The notes beneath the pieces were generated by a model that saw nothing but the letters and a program-made list of their open reading frames with translations, did not search any database and was not told the DNA's origin. 20,712 nt of DNA, from NCBI RefSeq assembly GCF_000220395.1, contig NW_004086002.1:1-20712 (forward strand). Reading direction: 5' to 3'. Of this stretch, positions 11,454 to 20,712 are shown piece by piece (position 1 is the stretch's first letter; every line of letters begins with the position of its first letter). Both the position numbers and the translations under genes were made by a program. Source of the DNA: Ichthyophthirius multifiliis. Lineage: Eukaryota > Ciliophora > Oligohymenophorea > Hymenostomatida.

Positions 11454-11643
11454 TTATCTTTTAATATAAAAATAATATTTGATATATTTAAAAAAAATAT
11501 TAAAAAAGTATAAAAATATTATTAAGTATTAAATTTTTTAATATTAAATAATGAAAATTTATAAATTAATATTAAAAAAATTATATATATATGTATTAAT
11601 AAAAGAAATAAAATGTCCTATATGAATTATATTTAAAATATAA

Positions 11644-11675
<32 letters not shown>

Positions 11676-11765
11676 TTTTATATAATTTTATTTATATTTT
11701 ATTTAATTAGATATATATTTTATTTATTTATATTAAATTATTTTTAAAATTAAAATAAACAAAAT
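11454..11765. promoter_or_regulatory. shared divergent upstream region of the carrier and TVP23 genes
   Basis: 312 bp between two start codons on opposite strands, almost all A/T with several TA runs. It must contain both promoters. No recognisable factor site can be picked out from the low-complexity background. Confidence 0.5.
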
Positions 11766-12869
11766 ATGGTACAATATTATTATATCTATATAATTAATAA
11801 TAATAATTTACCACATAATAAAAACATAGGATTCAGAAGATTTTTCTAAAGATAATAATTAAATTAATTTTTAATAGAATCACATTAATTTTGACGTAAA
11901 TCCTTAGATTGATATAGACTTTAATCAAAATAATGATTAAAATAATTAACCTATTTAAAATCCATAATATAATATAAATTAAGATTAAGATTAATCTCCT
12001 TACACCAACGTATAAGATATAAATATTTAACAAATCGACCTACATTCAGAATAGAAGCCTTAAACACAAATAAATTAATAGCAAATATAAATTAATGAAC
12101 AAGCAAAAATTAATGTATAACATATATACATAATTTATTACTTTTATTATTTAATATAGTAACAATAATAAGTAGCACCTGCACCTGCACATTAATTAGA
12201 TATTAGATCTTCAAATAATCCAGGAGTATGTATAGCTCATTTATCTTTTAAAATTTTTTCTGTATTAAGGTATTAATATATATATAAATATACATATATA
12301 TTATTTTTGATAAAAAAACAAGTTTTACTTTATTCTCAAATATGGTTATTAATTTCGTTTTTACTATAATTTTTACTAGTTTTGATTTTTGGACTGTCAA
12401 AAACGTTACAGGTAGAATTTTAGTTGGTTTGAGATGGTTTAGTGTCTATGACGAATCTGGAGATGAAAAATGGGTTTATGAATCTATGGATGCTAATAGA
12501 AAACCAAATTAAATAGATTAAACATTTTTTTGGTTTGTTAATTTTGTTATTATTGTATACTGGATTGTTATTTTTATTATTGAATTTATTACTTTATCTT
12601 TCTTTTGGGTATTTTTAAAAATTTTATAATAAAATATATGCTTTATATTTTTATAAAATAGATTATATTATGCTTATTTTGTATAATTTTAAATGCTACA
12701 AATTTTTATGGGTATTATAAATGCAGAGGAGGTTAATATTCTTTATTAAACAAACAAATAAAATTGAATTTTAAATAATATTTTTTTTTTTAAATAAATA
12801 GAACATTAATAAAAAGTTAAATAATATGTCGCATAAGCAGGAATTAAAGCTTTTGTTAATAATTTGTGA
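11766..12869 (+). CDS. TVP23: TVP23 (FAM18) Golgi membrane protein, six exons
   Basis: Multi-pass membrane protein of the late Golgi, linked to vesicle traffic. Exons: 11766-11768, 11830-12114, 12160-12269, 12323-12608, 12662-12731, 12802-12869; total 822 nt, 273 aa, frame kept. The first coding exon is just ATG; the next opens GATTCAGAAGAT (DSED). Residues 2 to ~105 are an Asp/Asn/Gln-rich extension ending in an APAPA patch. The core follows: [29 protein letters not shown] (153-171), WVYES and NATNFYGYYKCRGEHQQKVKQ, all hallmarks of the family (human [22 protein letters not shown]). About four membrane segments are apparent around these motifs. The protein is longer than typical members by its N-terminal extension. 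A later ATG would lose the extension but keep the core. Confidence 0.9.
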
Positions 12870-13971
12870 AAAAAATAAATATATATATATTATATAAATT
12901 TTAGATAGAAAGAACTTAATAAAATTTATAATTTTTTCAAGAATTTATAAATTTATTAATGCAAACTAAAAAAAAATAGTTTTTTTATTTAATTATTATT
13001 ATTATTTATAAATTTTATAACAAACTAAAAAAAAATTAATTATAAATTTTATGCAAAACACTGATTATATAAAAATCTTTTGTTTAATAAATATATAAGT
13101 GAACTATATGGACTCCCGAATTAAGGTTTTATCAAATAATAATAACAGTTTTTTTAAAAAAAAGATATTAAGAATAAAAATAAAATATTAATTAAATGAG
13201 AAAAACATTATAATATTGTGAAATTTATTAATTAAGGTTAAGCAATAAAAATCGAATAAATAAAAATTAAAATTAAAGTTTCCTTTAATAAAAAAATAAC
13301 TCATTTTGAAATACATGTTAGCCTTTTTAATATTAAAATTCTTCTATTTTAAAATATAAAAAAAAATATTTAATATATTAATATTTATTATTAGTCAAAT
13401 AATATTTATAAAATTAATTTAATTAAATTTAAATAGATATAAATAATATATAAAATATATATCTTATATAATTAATATTATCTTAACATTAATATATAAT
13501 TAAAAAAAAAATTCTAATTTTATATAATATATAAATTAAAAAAAATGCATTATTTTTTCTCCATTAATAAATAATTATTTATATTATATAAAATAAAAAT
13601 ATTAAAAACTAAAATTTTTAACAAATAAAAATTTAATTAATCATAGAAATGTCATTTTCAAAACAAAATGTGTTTAAGTATTTCATATAAAATTTAATAA
13701 TACTACATTTATATATATATATATATATAAGAATTATTTTTTAAAATAATTATAAAATAAATCTATTTGAATAAATTGATTTTATAAAGATTATTAAAAT
13801 TGGATATAATATAAAATTTAAACTAACAATATAATAATTATATACAAATGATATATATTTAATGAAAATATATATATATATTTTTTTTTATCAATCATAT
13901 ATTTAATTTAGTTGCTTAGAAATTTTATTAAATAATCGAATTTAAATTATTATTATAAAATATATTATTAT
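12870..13971. other. AT-rich spacer between convergent TVP23 and MYB genes
   Basis: Mostly A/T homopolymers. The only part with less biased sequence is about 13045-13140. There an ATG at 13051 opens a 56-codon frame to TGA 13219-13221 (MQNTDYIKIFCLINIQVNYM, then DSRIKVL), with no family resemblance. I do not call it a gene. Confidence 0.5.
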
Positions 13972-14244
13972 TCATTTAATTACATAATCCTTAAGATTGA
14001 AGAATAGATAATGAAAGAAGTTATTATTAATTAATTGTATTTTAACTCTATTATTAAGCAATATTCTATTATTTTAATAAATTTAATTTTAATAATTATT
14101 ATTAATGTAATTATTATTAATGAATTCTTTATTATTATTATTGAATTTTTAATTTTAATAATTATTATATTTAAATATTACTATTTTATTCGTTTTATTA
14201 TTATTTTAAGCAAAATAATTATTATGAAGGTTATTATTAAATAT
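13972..14244 (-). repeat. AAT-rich low-complexity tract continuing the MYB reading frame past its stop
   Basis: Irregular AAT/ATT repeats. On the minus strand it reads in frame with MYB, after the TGA, as about 90 codons dominated by Asn, Gln and Ile (IFNNNLHNNYFAQNNN at its start). On the plus strand the same bases open an Ile/Phe-rich frame that I judge a shadow. It is either the MYB 3' UTR or a former part of its tail. Confidence 0.6.
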
Positions 14245-15213
14245 TCATTAGTTATTATTATATTAATAGTTATTAATTATTTTATTATTATTATAATTAC
14301 TATTATTATAATCTTTTATAAATTATTTCTTATTATTATTATTATTCTATAAGTCCTTATTTGCTATCTGGACTGTTTACTTTGGTTAAAGCTTCCGATT
14401 ACTCTTCTTTTTTTTACTTAAAAGAGCTTCTTATATTTTTTTGAAAGCTTAATTAATAATAGTCTATTATTAATCTATATAGCATAAAATATCACTGTAA
14501 TCTTTCTTTTCTTCTATATCCATTTTCTATTCGCAAACTTTCGTTTATTTATTTTCCTCAAGAAGATTTAATTCAAAAGAAGATTTATTTTTATTAGAAT
14601 ATGGTGACAAATTTTTTTATATGTTTTCATTTTTATTAATAGTCTTTGATAAATTCTCATTTTTTTATATTTCTACATTATATTTCACCAATATATATTT
14701 GTAGAATCTATTCTTTACCATATTTTCTGATCTTCCCTATATTAATTTAGATATTAGAGTCCATTTAGATCCTTGTTCCTTATATGCCTTTAAAATAATA
14801 TCATCTTCTTCTTTACTCCAAGGTGCTTTATTTAAATTAGGATCAAGTCTATTTATATATCTTTCTCTTATTTTTTTATTAGTTTTTTTCCCTTCGAAAT
14901 GTTTGCTTATTTTATTCCAGTTTTTTCCATATTATTCGATTAAAGAAAGTATTTTTATATCATCTTCTTTACTCCATATATTCTTGAATTTATTCGAGTT
15001 CATAGTTCTCCATCTACAGAAGCATTAATTGGAATTTCGGCCAGGTATTCTTTCGGCTATTTTTATCCATTTTTTGTCTAATTCTAAGGTTAATTATATA
15101 AGTAATTTATCTTCTTCTTCAGTCCATTATTTGATAACTCTTTATTTATTATCGCTTGAAGGTTATTTTTGTATATTTAATAATGATTCAATAGGTTATA
15201 TTTAAGTTTCCAT
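14245..15213 (-). CDS. three-repeat MYB (SANT) DNA-binding protein, intronless
   Basis: Nuclear DNA-binding protein, probably a transcription regulator. Single exon, 322 aa, ATG at 15213-15211. Three MYB repeats with their spaced aromatic residues: R1 at W30, W49, W68 (WTEEEDKLLIQ, GRNSNQCFCRW); R2 at W80, W99, Y119 (WSKEDDIKILSLIEQYGKNW, KKIRERY); R3 at W132, W151, F170 (WSKEEDDIILKAYKEQGSKW, GRSENMVKNRF). This is the R1R2R3 layout of animal c-MYB and of protist MYBs, or possibly SNAPc4-like proteins. The rest is Lys-, Glu- and Asn-rich, ending in AAT-coded Asn runs. After the TGA at 14247-14245 the same frame stays open and Asn-rich to TGA 13974-13972, so the true end could be later. Target genes are unknown. 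Confidence 0.9.
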
Positions 15214-16475
15214 TTTATGTTTTTTGTTTTTTTATTTTTAATTTTCTTTTTATCCTTTTTTATACTTTCCTTATTAATTTAATTTCTATTTTTTATTATT
15301 CTGTGAATTAACATACTATATTTTATTTTAATACAAAATTAAATAAATTAACTAGATATATAAAAAAACTTACTTTTTTTACGTTATTTTAAAAATAAAG
15401 GAAAGTATATTTTTATAATAAAAAATATATAGAATAATTATATTAAATAATATTGGATATTTATAATTTTATGGATATATATAGATGATATCTGTATTAA
15501 ATTAATTTAAAAAAATAAAATAATAAATTAAAAATTATATTATAATATAAATCTTATAATACATACTTTATATAAATAAAATATATATATGACTATTTAT
15601 ATAATTTTACTAAAATATTTTTTATTTCTTTAATAAATAAAATAAAATTAAAAAAAAATAATAATAAACGTTATTCTAAATATATCGTTAATTATTTATA
15701 ATTTAATTCAAGTAATTTTATATTATTATGTATTTTTCATTTTATTATTTATTTAAAATAATAAAAGTACAATTATCTTAAAATAGAAAGATTTATTATA
15801 TAATATATTTAATAATTATTTACGTTTTTTCATTTTCATTATAAACATAGGCAGTTTTTTTAATATGTTTAATAATAAAAAAACAAATAAATTTATCATA
15901 TTTAAACTATAAAATATTTATTATCAATTTTATATTATTATTTATATATTTGATTATATTTAAAAGTAAATAATTTATTTTTTAAAAAGATAAAAATTAA
16001 ATTAAAAAATAATATGTAATAAATATTTTTAAATAAATAATAAAAAAAAAAATAGATTCTAATTATTAAATTTATATTACAAATATTTAATTAATATTTT
16101 ATTATGATAATTATTAATTTATATTATAATAAAAAATACTGAAAATGATAAATAATAGATTAAAACGTTAATAATATATAAAAGAAAATAAAATATTTTT
16201 GATAAATATTAAATTAAAAATTTAAATATTAAATATATAATATAAAATTATAATAAAAAATAATAATATTAAATATATAATAAAAACATATATTAAAAAT
16301 AAAAATACAAATTAATTAAATAATTATAAACTAATTGTTAATATAATATTAATTAAAAATAATAATAATAATAAAAACTAAATATATATATAAACATATA
16401 GATTAATATAAATATAATTTTAATATATAGATTATAAAAAAAATGTAGTATTTTTAAACTAATAAAAAGTAATTA

Positions 16476-16479
<4 letters not shown>

Positions 16480-16534
<55 letters not shown>

Positions 16535-16552
16535 TTATATATATATATATAT
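16480..16552. repeat. (TA)n tract
   Basis: TA dinucleotide run, interrupted once by TATTTTAT, in the middle of the desert. Confidence 0.8.
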
Positions 16553-18056
16553 TATTTATGTCCACATTTTTATATATATTTGTTTATTTTTTTTATTTTT
16601 TTTATTTTATACTATAATTAACATTATTTGATTAAGTTAATATATTTTTTAATAATTTAACTAATTTTAATTAATATTTTTTATTAATTTTATTATCTTT
16701 TTTATTTACAATATTCTTTATTATTTTTTTTTTTATTTACTATTTTAGTTAGCATAATAAAATCTTTATCATAATTTTTATTTTTTTCTTAATATCATTA
16801 AAAAAATATATATATTTTTTTTAATTTAAACAATTTTTTTTATTATAATTTACATATTTAATATTTATTTATTTTATTAATATTTCTAATTTTTTTAAAA
16901 ATATTATAAAATAAAATTAAATAAATAATTCTTTTTTATCATATCATATTATATTTATTTATATTTATATATAATTTATAATACAAAAAAAAAGATTAAT
17001 TAATTTTAAATTTTTATATTTGATGTAATTTATTTATAATAATATTTTTATGTATTATTAAAATAAATTTTATTTAATATTTCATATATTTTTTTTTTAT
17101 ATATTTTATTTTTGAATTATTTATTTTAACTTATTGATATAATTTTTTTTATTAAAATTTAAGACATTAATTTTTTTATATATATATTGAGCTTTTAATT
17201 CAATTAATTAATTGAATTTTAACATTAATAAAACTTTTTATAAATAATAATTTAATTTATTTGAAAAATATTGATTTTTCTCTATATTTTTTTTTTTAGT
17301 ATAAATTTTTTTATTTTTTTTTAAAAAATATATCAAATTTATTGCTTAATTAATTTATATTTTCTAAGCCTTTATTATGATTTTCAAAAATTAAATATAA
17401 TAAATTAATTTATTTAAACATAACACTAATTTATAATAAAATGATTTTATTAAATTGATATTTAATGATAATATAATTTAATTTTTTCAAAATTTTTTAG
17501 TTTATTATATTTAAATATATTTTTTTTAAATAAATTTTTTTATTTTAAAATTAAATTATAAAAAAAACCTTTAAATATTATTTTTTAATAATTATGAAGT
17601 TTTATTTTTAGGTTTAAATAAAAAAAAATTTTATTCACGTGATTTTTTTTTTTTAAACAAAAATAAATAAAATTATTATATATTTATTTATTTAATAATG
17701 TATAATTTATTTAAAAATTATTTAAAATAATTTATTTTCATAGAAAGAATATGAAATATCGAAATTATTATTTATTTTTTAATAAATTAGAAAAATAATT
17801 AATTCAAAAAAAAAATTATATTTACTTAAACAAAATAATATATTTTTTATATGATTTAAATATTAATTAATATATTAAAAATATAATATACAATTCTATT
17901 CTAAATATATATATAATACTCTATAAAAAATTATTAAAAAAAAAAAAATTTAAAGCCATTATTATCAAAATTAAAAAGTATTAATTATATATGAAAAAAT
18001 TTTGAATAAAAATAAAAACTTCGCAATCAAATACAAAATATTTTTATAATAAAAAC

Positions 18057-18121
18057 CAAAAAAAAAAAAAAAAAACCAGAAAAAAATAAAAAACCAAAAA
18101 AATTTATTCAATTAAATAAAT
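18057..18121 (+). promoter_or_regulatory. A-rich leader of the Rab gene
   Basis: The 65 bases before the Rab ATG are almost all A with scattered CC pairs, and end in AATTAAATAAAT. Adenine-rich sequence just before ATG is usual in ciliate genes and supports the chosen start. Confidence 0.55.
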
Positions 18122-18733
18122 ATGAGTAATAACGCCCAAAACTACGATGCAGTATTAAAATTTTTAGTAATCGGAGATTCTGGTGTAGGAAAAACATGTG
18201 TACTATTAAAATATTGCGATGACACTTTTACAAATGTTCATTTGACTACAATAGGAATCGATTATAAATTAAAACAAGAAATAATAGATGGAAAAAAAGT
18301 AAAGCTATAAATATGGGATACTGCTGGTTAAGAAAGATTTAAAACAATAACATAAAGTTATTATAAAGGAGCAACTGGTATAATATTAGCATATAGTGTC
18401 ATTGACCCTAATAGTTTCAAAAATATTACTGATTGGATGAAATAAATAAATATGCACGCAGATGCTAATGTAAAAAAAATTATTATTGCAAATAAATGTG
18501 ATATGAAAGATGAAAGAAAAGTCTCCACTAAAGAAGGAGAAGATCTTGCGGAAAAATATAATGTTAATTATTTCGAAACATCGGCTAAAGATGGACTGAA
18601 TATAAGAGAAGCTTTCAGATGTATTGCGAAATAAGCCTTTGATACTATTGATTTTTCATCTTTGAAATAATAAGGCGTTATTAGTGTAAATGGAGGAAAT
18701 AAAAATTAATAAAAAAAAGAAGGATGTTGTTGA
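18122..18733 (+). CDS. Rab-family small GTPase (Rab8/Rab10/Rab1-like), intronless
   Basis: Membrane-anchored GTP switch for vesicle traffic. Single exon, 203 aa. All guanine-binding motifs are present: GDSGVGKT (18-25), TTIGIDYK with switch I Thr (42-49), WDTAGQERF (65-73), NKCD (124-127) and ETSAK (152-156). The chain ends KKEGCC followed by TGA; the two last cysteines are the geranylgeranylation site. The catalytic Gln70 is a TAA codon, as are Q63 and Q78, so the gene is readable only in the ciliate code. The ending CC then TGA also confirms that TGA is a stop. Closest in feel to the Rab8/10/1 group; ciliates have many paralogues, so no exact name is given. Converges on the acylated coiled-coil gene 350 bp away. 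Confidence 0.96.
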
Positions 18734-19083
18734 TTTTTTTTTTTTTATTATTATTCCCAGAAAAACTAAAGAAAATAATATTAAATATATATTATTAAAT
18801 ATATAAAAAAAAACAAATATTATACCTTATTTTTATATTTAATTTTTTTTTTTTTATTTTATAATTTTTATATTTTTTACTGATAAAATTAATTATGGTT
18901 TATTTTTTTATAAAAATAAATAATTTTTTTAATTAATATAAAATATCTACATATATCAACATATATATATAGAAATATGAATATAGATATATATACAAAT
19001 AAATATAAATATAAATATAAATATAAATATATATATACTTATAGTTATATTTAATACATTTATTTATATATATAAAAAAAAAA
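18734..19083. other. spacer between convergent Rab and coiled-coil genes, with a short tandem repeat
   Basis: A/T-only 3' flanks of both genes. Bases about 18998-19030 hold some five copies of the hexamer ATAAAT, passing into a TA run. Nothing else is supported. Confidence 0.6.
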
Positions 19084-19659
19084 TCATTTGAATTTTACAC
19101 TAACACATAAACAATTAATTACACTTTATAATCTATTATTTAATCTATTTTATTCTTCTTCTGTTAATTCGATATTTTTTTTAATTTAACTAGGAATTTC
19201 AAAATTTTCATTTAAAATATTCATATTTCTAAGAATAGTTTTTAATTAAGCAATTACCTTAGATTATTTTTTTAATTCAATTTTATATTTTTTTGCTATA
19301 GATTCGTACTAAGATATTAAATTGCTTGAATCTTAAAAAATAGGTTTAAAGTTCTATTATAATTTTTAAAGTTTTTCTGAATATTCAATAACTGCTTCTA
19401 ATAATTTATTTTTAATTTCTCCTTCTTATTATTCTTAGATAACTTCATATGTTACACTTATTAAATAAGGAATTTACTTTATACTCATTTATATATCGGA
19501 AAATTAAGCATCATAAAAGAATTATTTACGATCAACATTTAATTTTTATATTATATTTTTTAAGGACTTTATATGTATTTACGATTAATTTTCGATATTT
19601 TTTATTTATATTAAATCTTCATTTTTTATATTTTATCTATTTGAATGACACAATCCCAT
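19084..19659 (-). CDS. small coiled-coil protein with N-terminal acylation signal (MGLCHS), unrecognised
   Basis: Uninterrupted 191-aa frame from ATG 19659-19657 to TGA 19086-19084. It begins MGLCHSNRQ: Gly2 with Ser6 fits N-myristoylation and Cys4 fits palmitoylation, a pairing that tethers proteins to membranes. The rest is helical and charged, with heptad-like stretches such as LLEAVIEYSEKLQKLQQNF, SQYESIAKKYKIELKKQSKV and IELTEEEQNRLNNRLQSV. No family recognised; no catalytic motif or membrane segment. An internal Met at 19488-19486 could also start it, but codons upstream of it look coding (QKLNVDRKQFFYDAQFSDIQ) and only the earlier ATG gives the acylation signal. No in-frame stop interrupts it. 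The plus-strand frame over the same bases is a shadow. Confidence 0.7.
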
Positions 19660-20660
19660 TTTTTATTATTTTTTATTTATTTTTAATTTTTTATTTATAA
19701 TTTTAAAAATGCAATAATATATTTATTTATTTTATTCGGTGGTTTAAATTAATTTTATATTTAATTTAAAATAATTTTATTTATTTTATTTATTTTAAAA
19801 GTTTAAATATTTTCATTATTTTGCAATTATAATTTTACAAAAAACTAAACTGTTTTAAATAATTTTAAGTGAAAAAATATATAATTATTAAAAAAAAAAA
19901 AAGTAAATATATATTTTAGAAATTTAAAAAATTAAACAAACATAAAGTATAATTTATATAAATATATAATGATGTAATTTAAATTTTAATTTCATTATAA
20001 TAAATAATTAAAATAAAAAGTATAAAAATACTAACATAATAAGATAAATCTTAATTTCAAATTTATTAATTATATATATACTAAAATTTAAATATTTAAA
20101 ATAAGTAAAAGAAAAACCATAAATAAATTAAATAATATTGTAATAATAAAAAAAAGAAAATGTTTTTAAACATCAAAATAAATAAAATAATAAAAAAATA
20201 TAATAAAAGGCTATAAAAAAATAAAATAGCAATAAACTACTAAGCTCTAAATTTGAATATTACTCTATAATTGAAATAAAATAAATAATATTGATTAAAC
20301 TATTGTAAAGAAAAAAAAATATTGATTAGAAAAATATAATGATTTAAAAATATAATATAAAGATCATATATAAATTTTAATAGACAAATCATAACTAAAA
20401 AAATTTACAAAATAATAAAAAATATGTATGAAAAAAAAAAATAAACAAAATATAAAATCGAAGAATAATATTCAAAATAGATAAAATTCAAAAAAAATAA
20501 TAATAAATATTTATATACAATAAAAAAATATAATAAAATAAATTTATAAAAAATAACAAAAAAGAAATATAATTATTATAAAATATATATATAATATAAA
20601 TTTTATAAATAAATATATATATAAATAAAAAAAAAAAAAATAAAGATATATATATTTTAT

Positions 20661-20711
<51 letters not shown>

Positions 20712-20712
20712 C
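19660..20712. other. AT-only region, A-skewed on the plus strand, ending in (TA)n
   Basis: No supported gene. From about 20100 to 20640 the plus strand carries many more A than T. Frames there read as Lys/Asn/Ile/Gln-rich stretches (for example SNKLLSSKFEYYSIIEIKQI near 20240) that break at TGA and match nothing I know. A (TA)n run with one interruption covers about 20658-20711. The left part probably holds the promoter of the coiled-coil gene. Confidence 0.5.

Larger units (their letters stand above)
15214..18121. other. 2.9-kb AT-only gene desert between divergent MYB and Rab genes
   Basis: I found no gene on either strand. It is nearly all A/T, with G or C only every few dozen bases, and includes a (TA)n run at about 16480-16552. 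The two ends must hold the MYB and Rab promoters. A single CACGTG palindrome lies near 17637-17642, which may be chance. Confidence 0.6.

Noticed and set aside
11833-12033. 66-aa minus-strand hydrophobic frame
   Set aside because: Shadow of the Asp/Asn/Gln-rich second exon of TVP23.
13051-13221. 56-codon plus-strand frame
   Set aside because: Open frames of this size are expected by chance with a single stop codon; no domain or conservation clue.
14035-14352. 105-aa plus-strand frame of almost pure Ile/Phe/Leu
   Set aside because: It is the complement of AAT-rich DNA in the MYB tail and its continuation; no domain, low complexity.
18998-19030. Short tandem hexamers as a possible telomere or CRISPR-like array
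   Set aside because: The unit is ATAAAT without the G/C-rich telomere pattern (CCCCAA type) and without spacers; simple-sequence drift fits.
19449-19700. 83-aa plus-strand Phe/Leu/Tyr-rich frame
   Set aside because: Shadow of the minus-strand acylated coiled-coil gene, whose frame has far more balanced composition.
1-20712. TGA as tryptophan or cysteine (karyorelict- or Euplotes-like code)
   Set aside because: All conserved Trp in CFAP47, MYB, TVP23 and Rab are TGG, Cys are TGT/TGC, and Rab, carrier and TVP23 end correctly at TGA.
1-20712. Transposons, virus-like elements, tRNA or rRNA genes
   Set aside because: No transposase, polymerase, integrase or capsid-like motif, no long terminal repeats, and no GC-richer structured segment of tRNA size was seen.

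Overview
The window is from the nuclear genome of a ciliate. Every recognisable gene reads TAA and TAG as glutamine and ends at TGA. Coding DNA is AT-rich and the DNA between genes is almost purely A and T. Introns are mostly 39-112 nt, GT..AG and very AT-rich. Conserved tryptophans are all TGG, so TGA is an ordinary stop here. This fits an oligohymenophorean (Tetrahymena/Ichthyophthirius-like) ciliate; the genus is inference.

Layout: 1-5078 (+) is the 3' part of a CFAP47-type ciliary central-apparatus gene with six introns and three one-base slips in homopolymers. 6339-7318 (-) is a probable leucine-rich-repeat protein with an in-frame TGA that may lie in an intron. 8367-10174 (-) is an eight-exon kinase of the casein kinase 2 alpha type, divergent at substrate-contact positions. 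10214-10426 (+) is an orphan coding-like fragment. 10532-11453 (-) is an SLC25A26-like mitochondrial S-adenosylmethionine carrier. 11766-12869 (+) is a TVP23 Golgi membrane protein whose start codon appears to be an exon by itself. 14245-15213 (-) is a three-repeat MYB protein with an Asn-rich tail. 18122-18733 (+) is an intact Rab GTPase. 19084-19659 (-) is a small coiled-coil protein with an MGLC-type acylation signal. The rest is low-complexity AT-rich DNA with (TA)n tracts.

The genes look like independent housekeeping units (motility, signalling, mitochondrial transport, Golgi traffic, transcription), not an operon or a single system. The carrier and TVP23 are divergent across 312 bp. Rab and the acylated coiled-coil gene converge, as do CFAP47 and the LRR gene, and TVP23 and MYB. 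I saw no tRNA, rRNA, CRISPR array, transposase, virus-like element or telomere repeat. I found no convincing new multi-gene system. The points most worth a second look are the homopolymer slips in CFAP47, the orphan fragment, in-frame TGA codons in the LRR and MYB genes, five spliced introns that splicing failure would leave readable, and the divergent CK2-like kinase.
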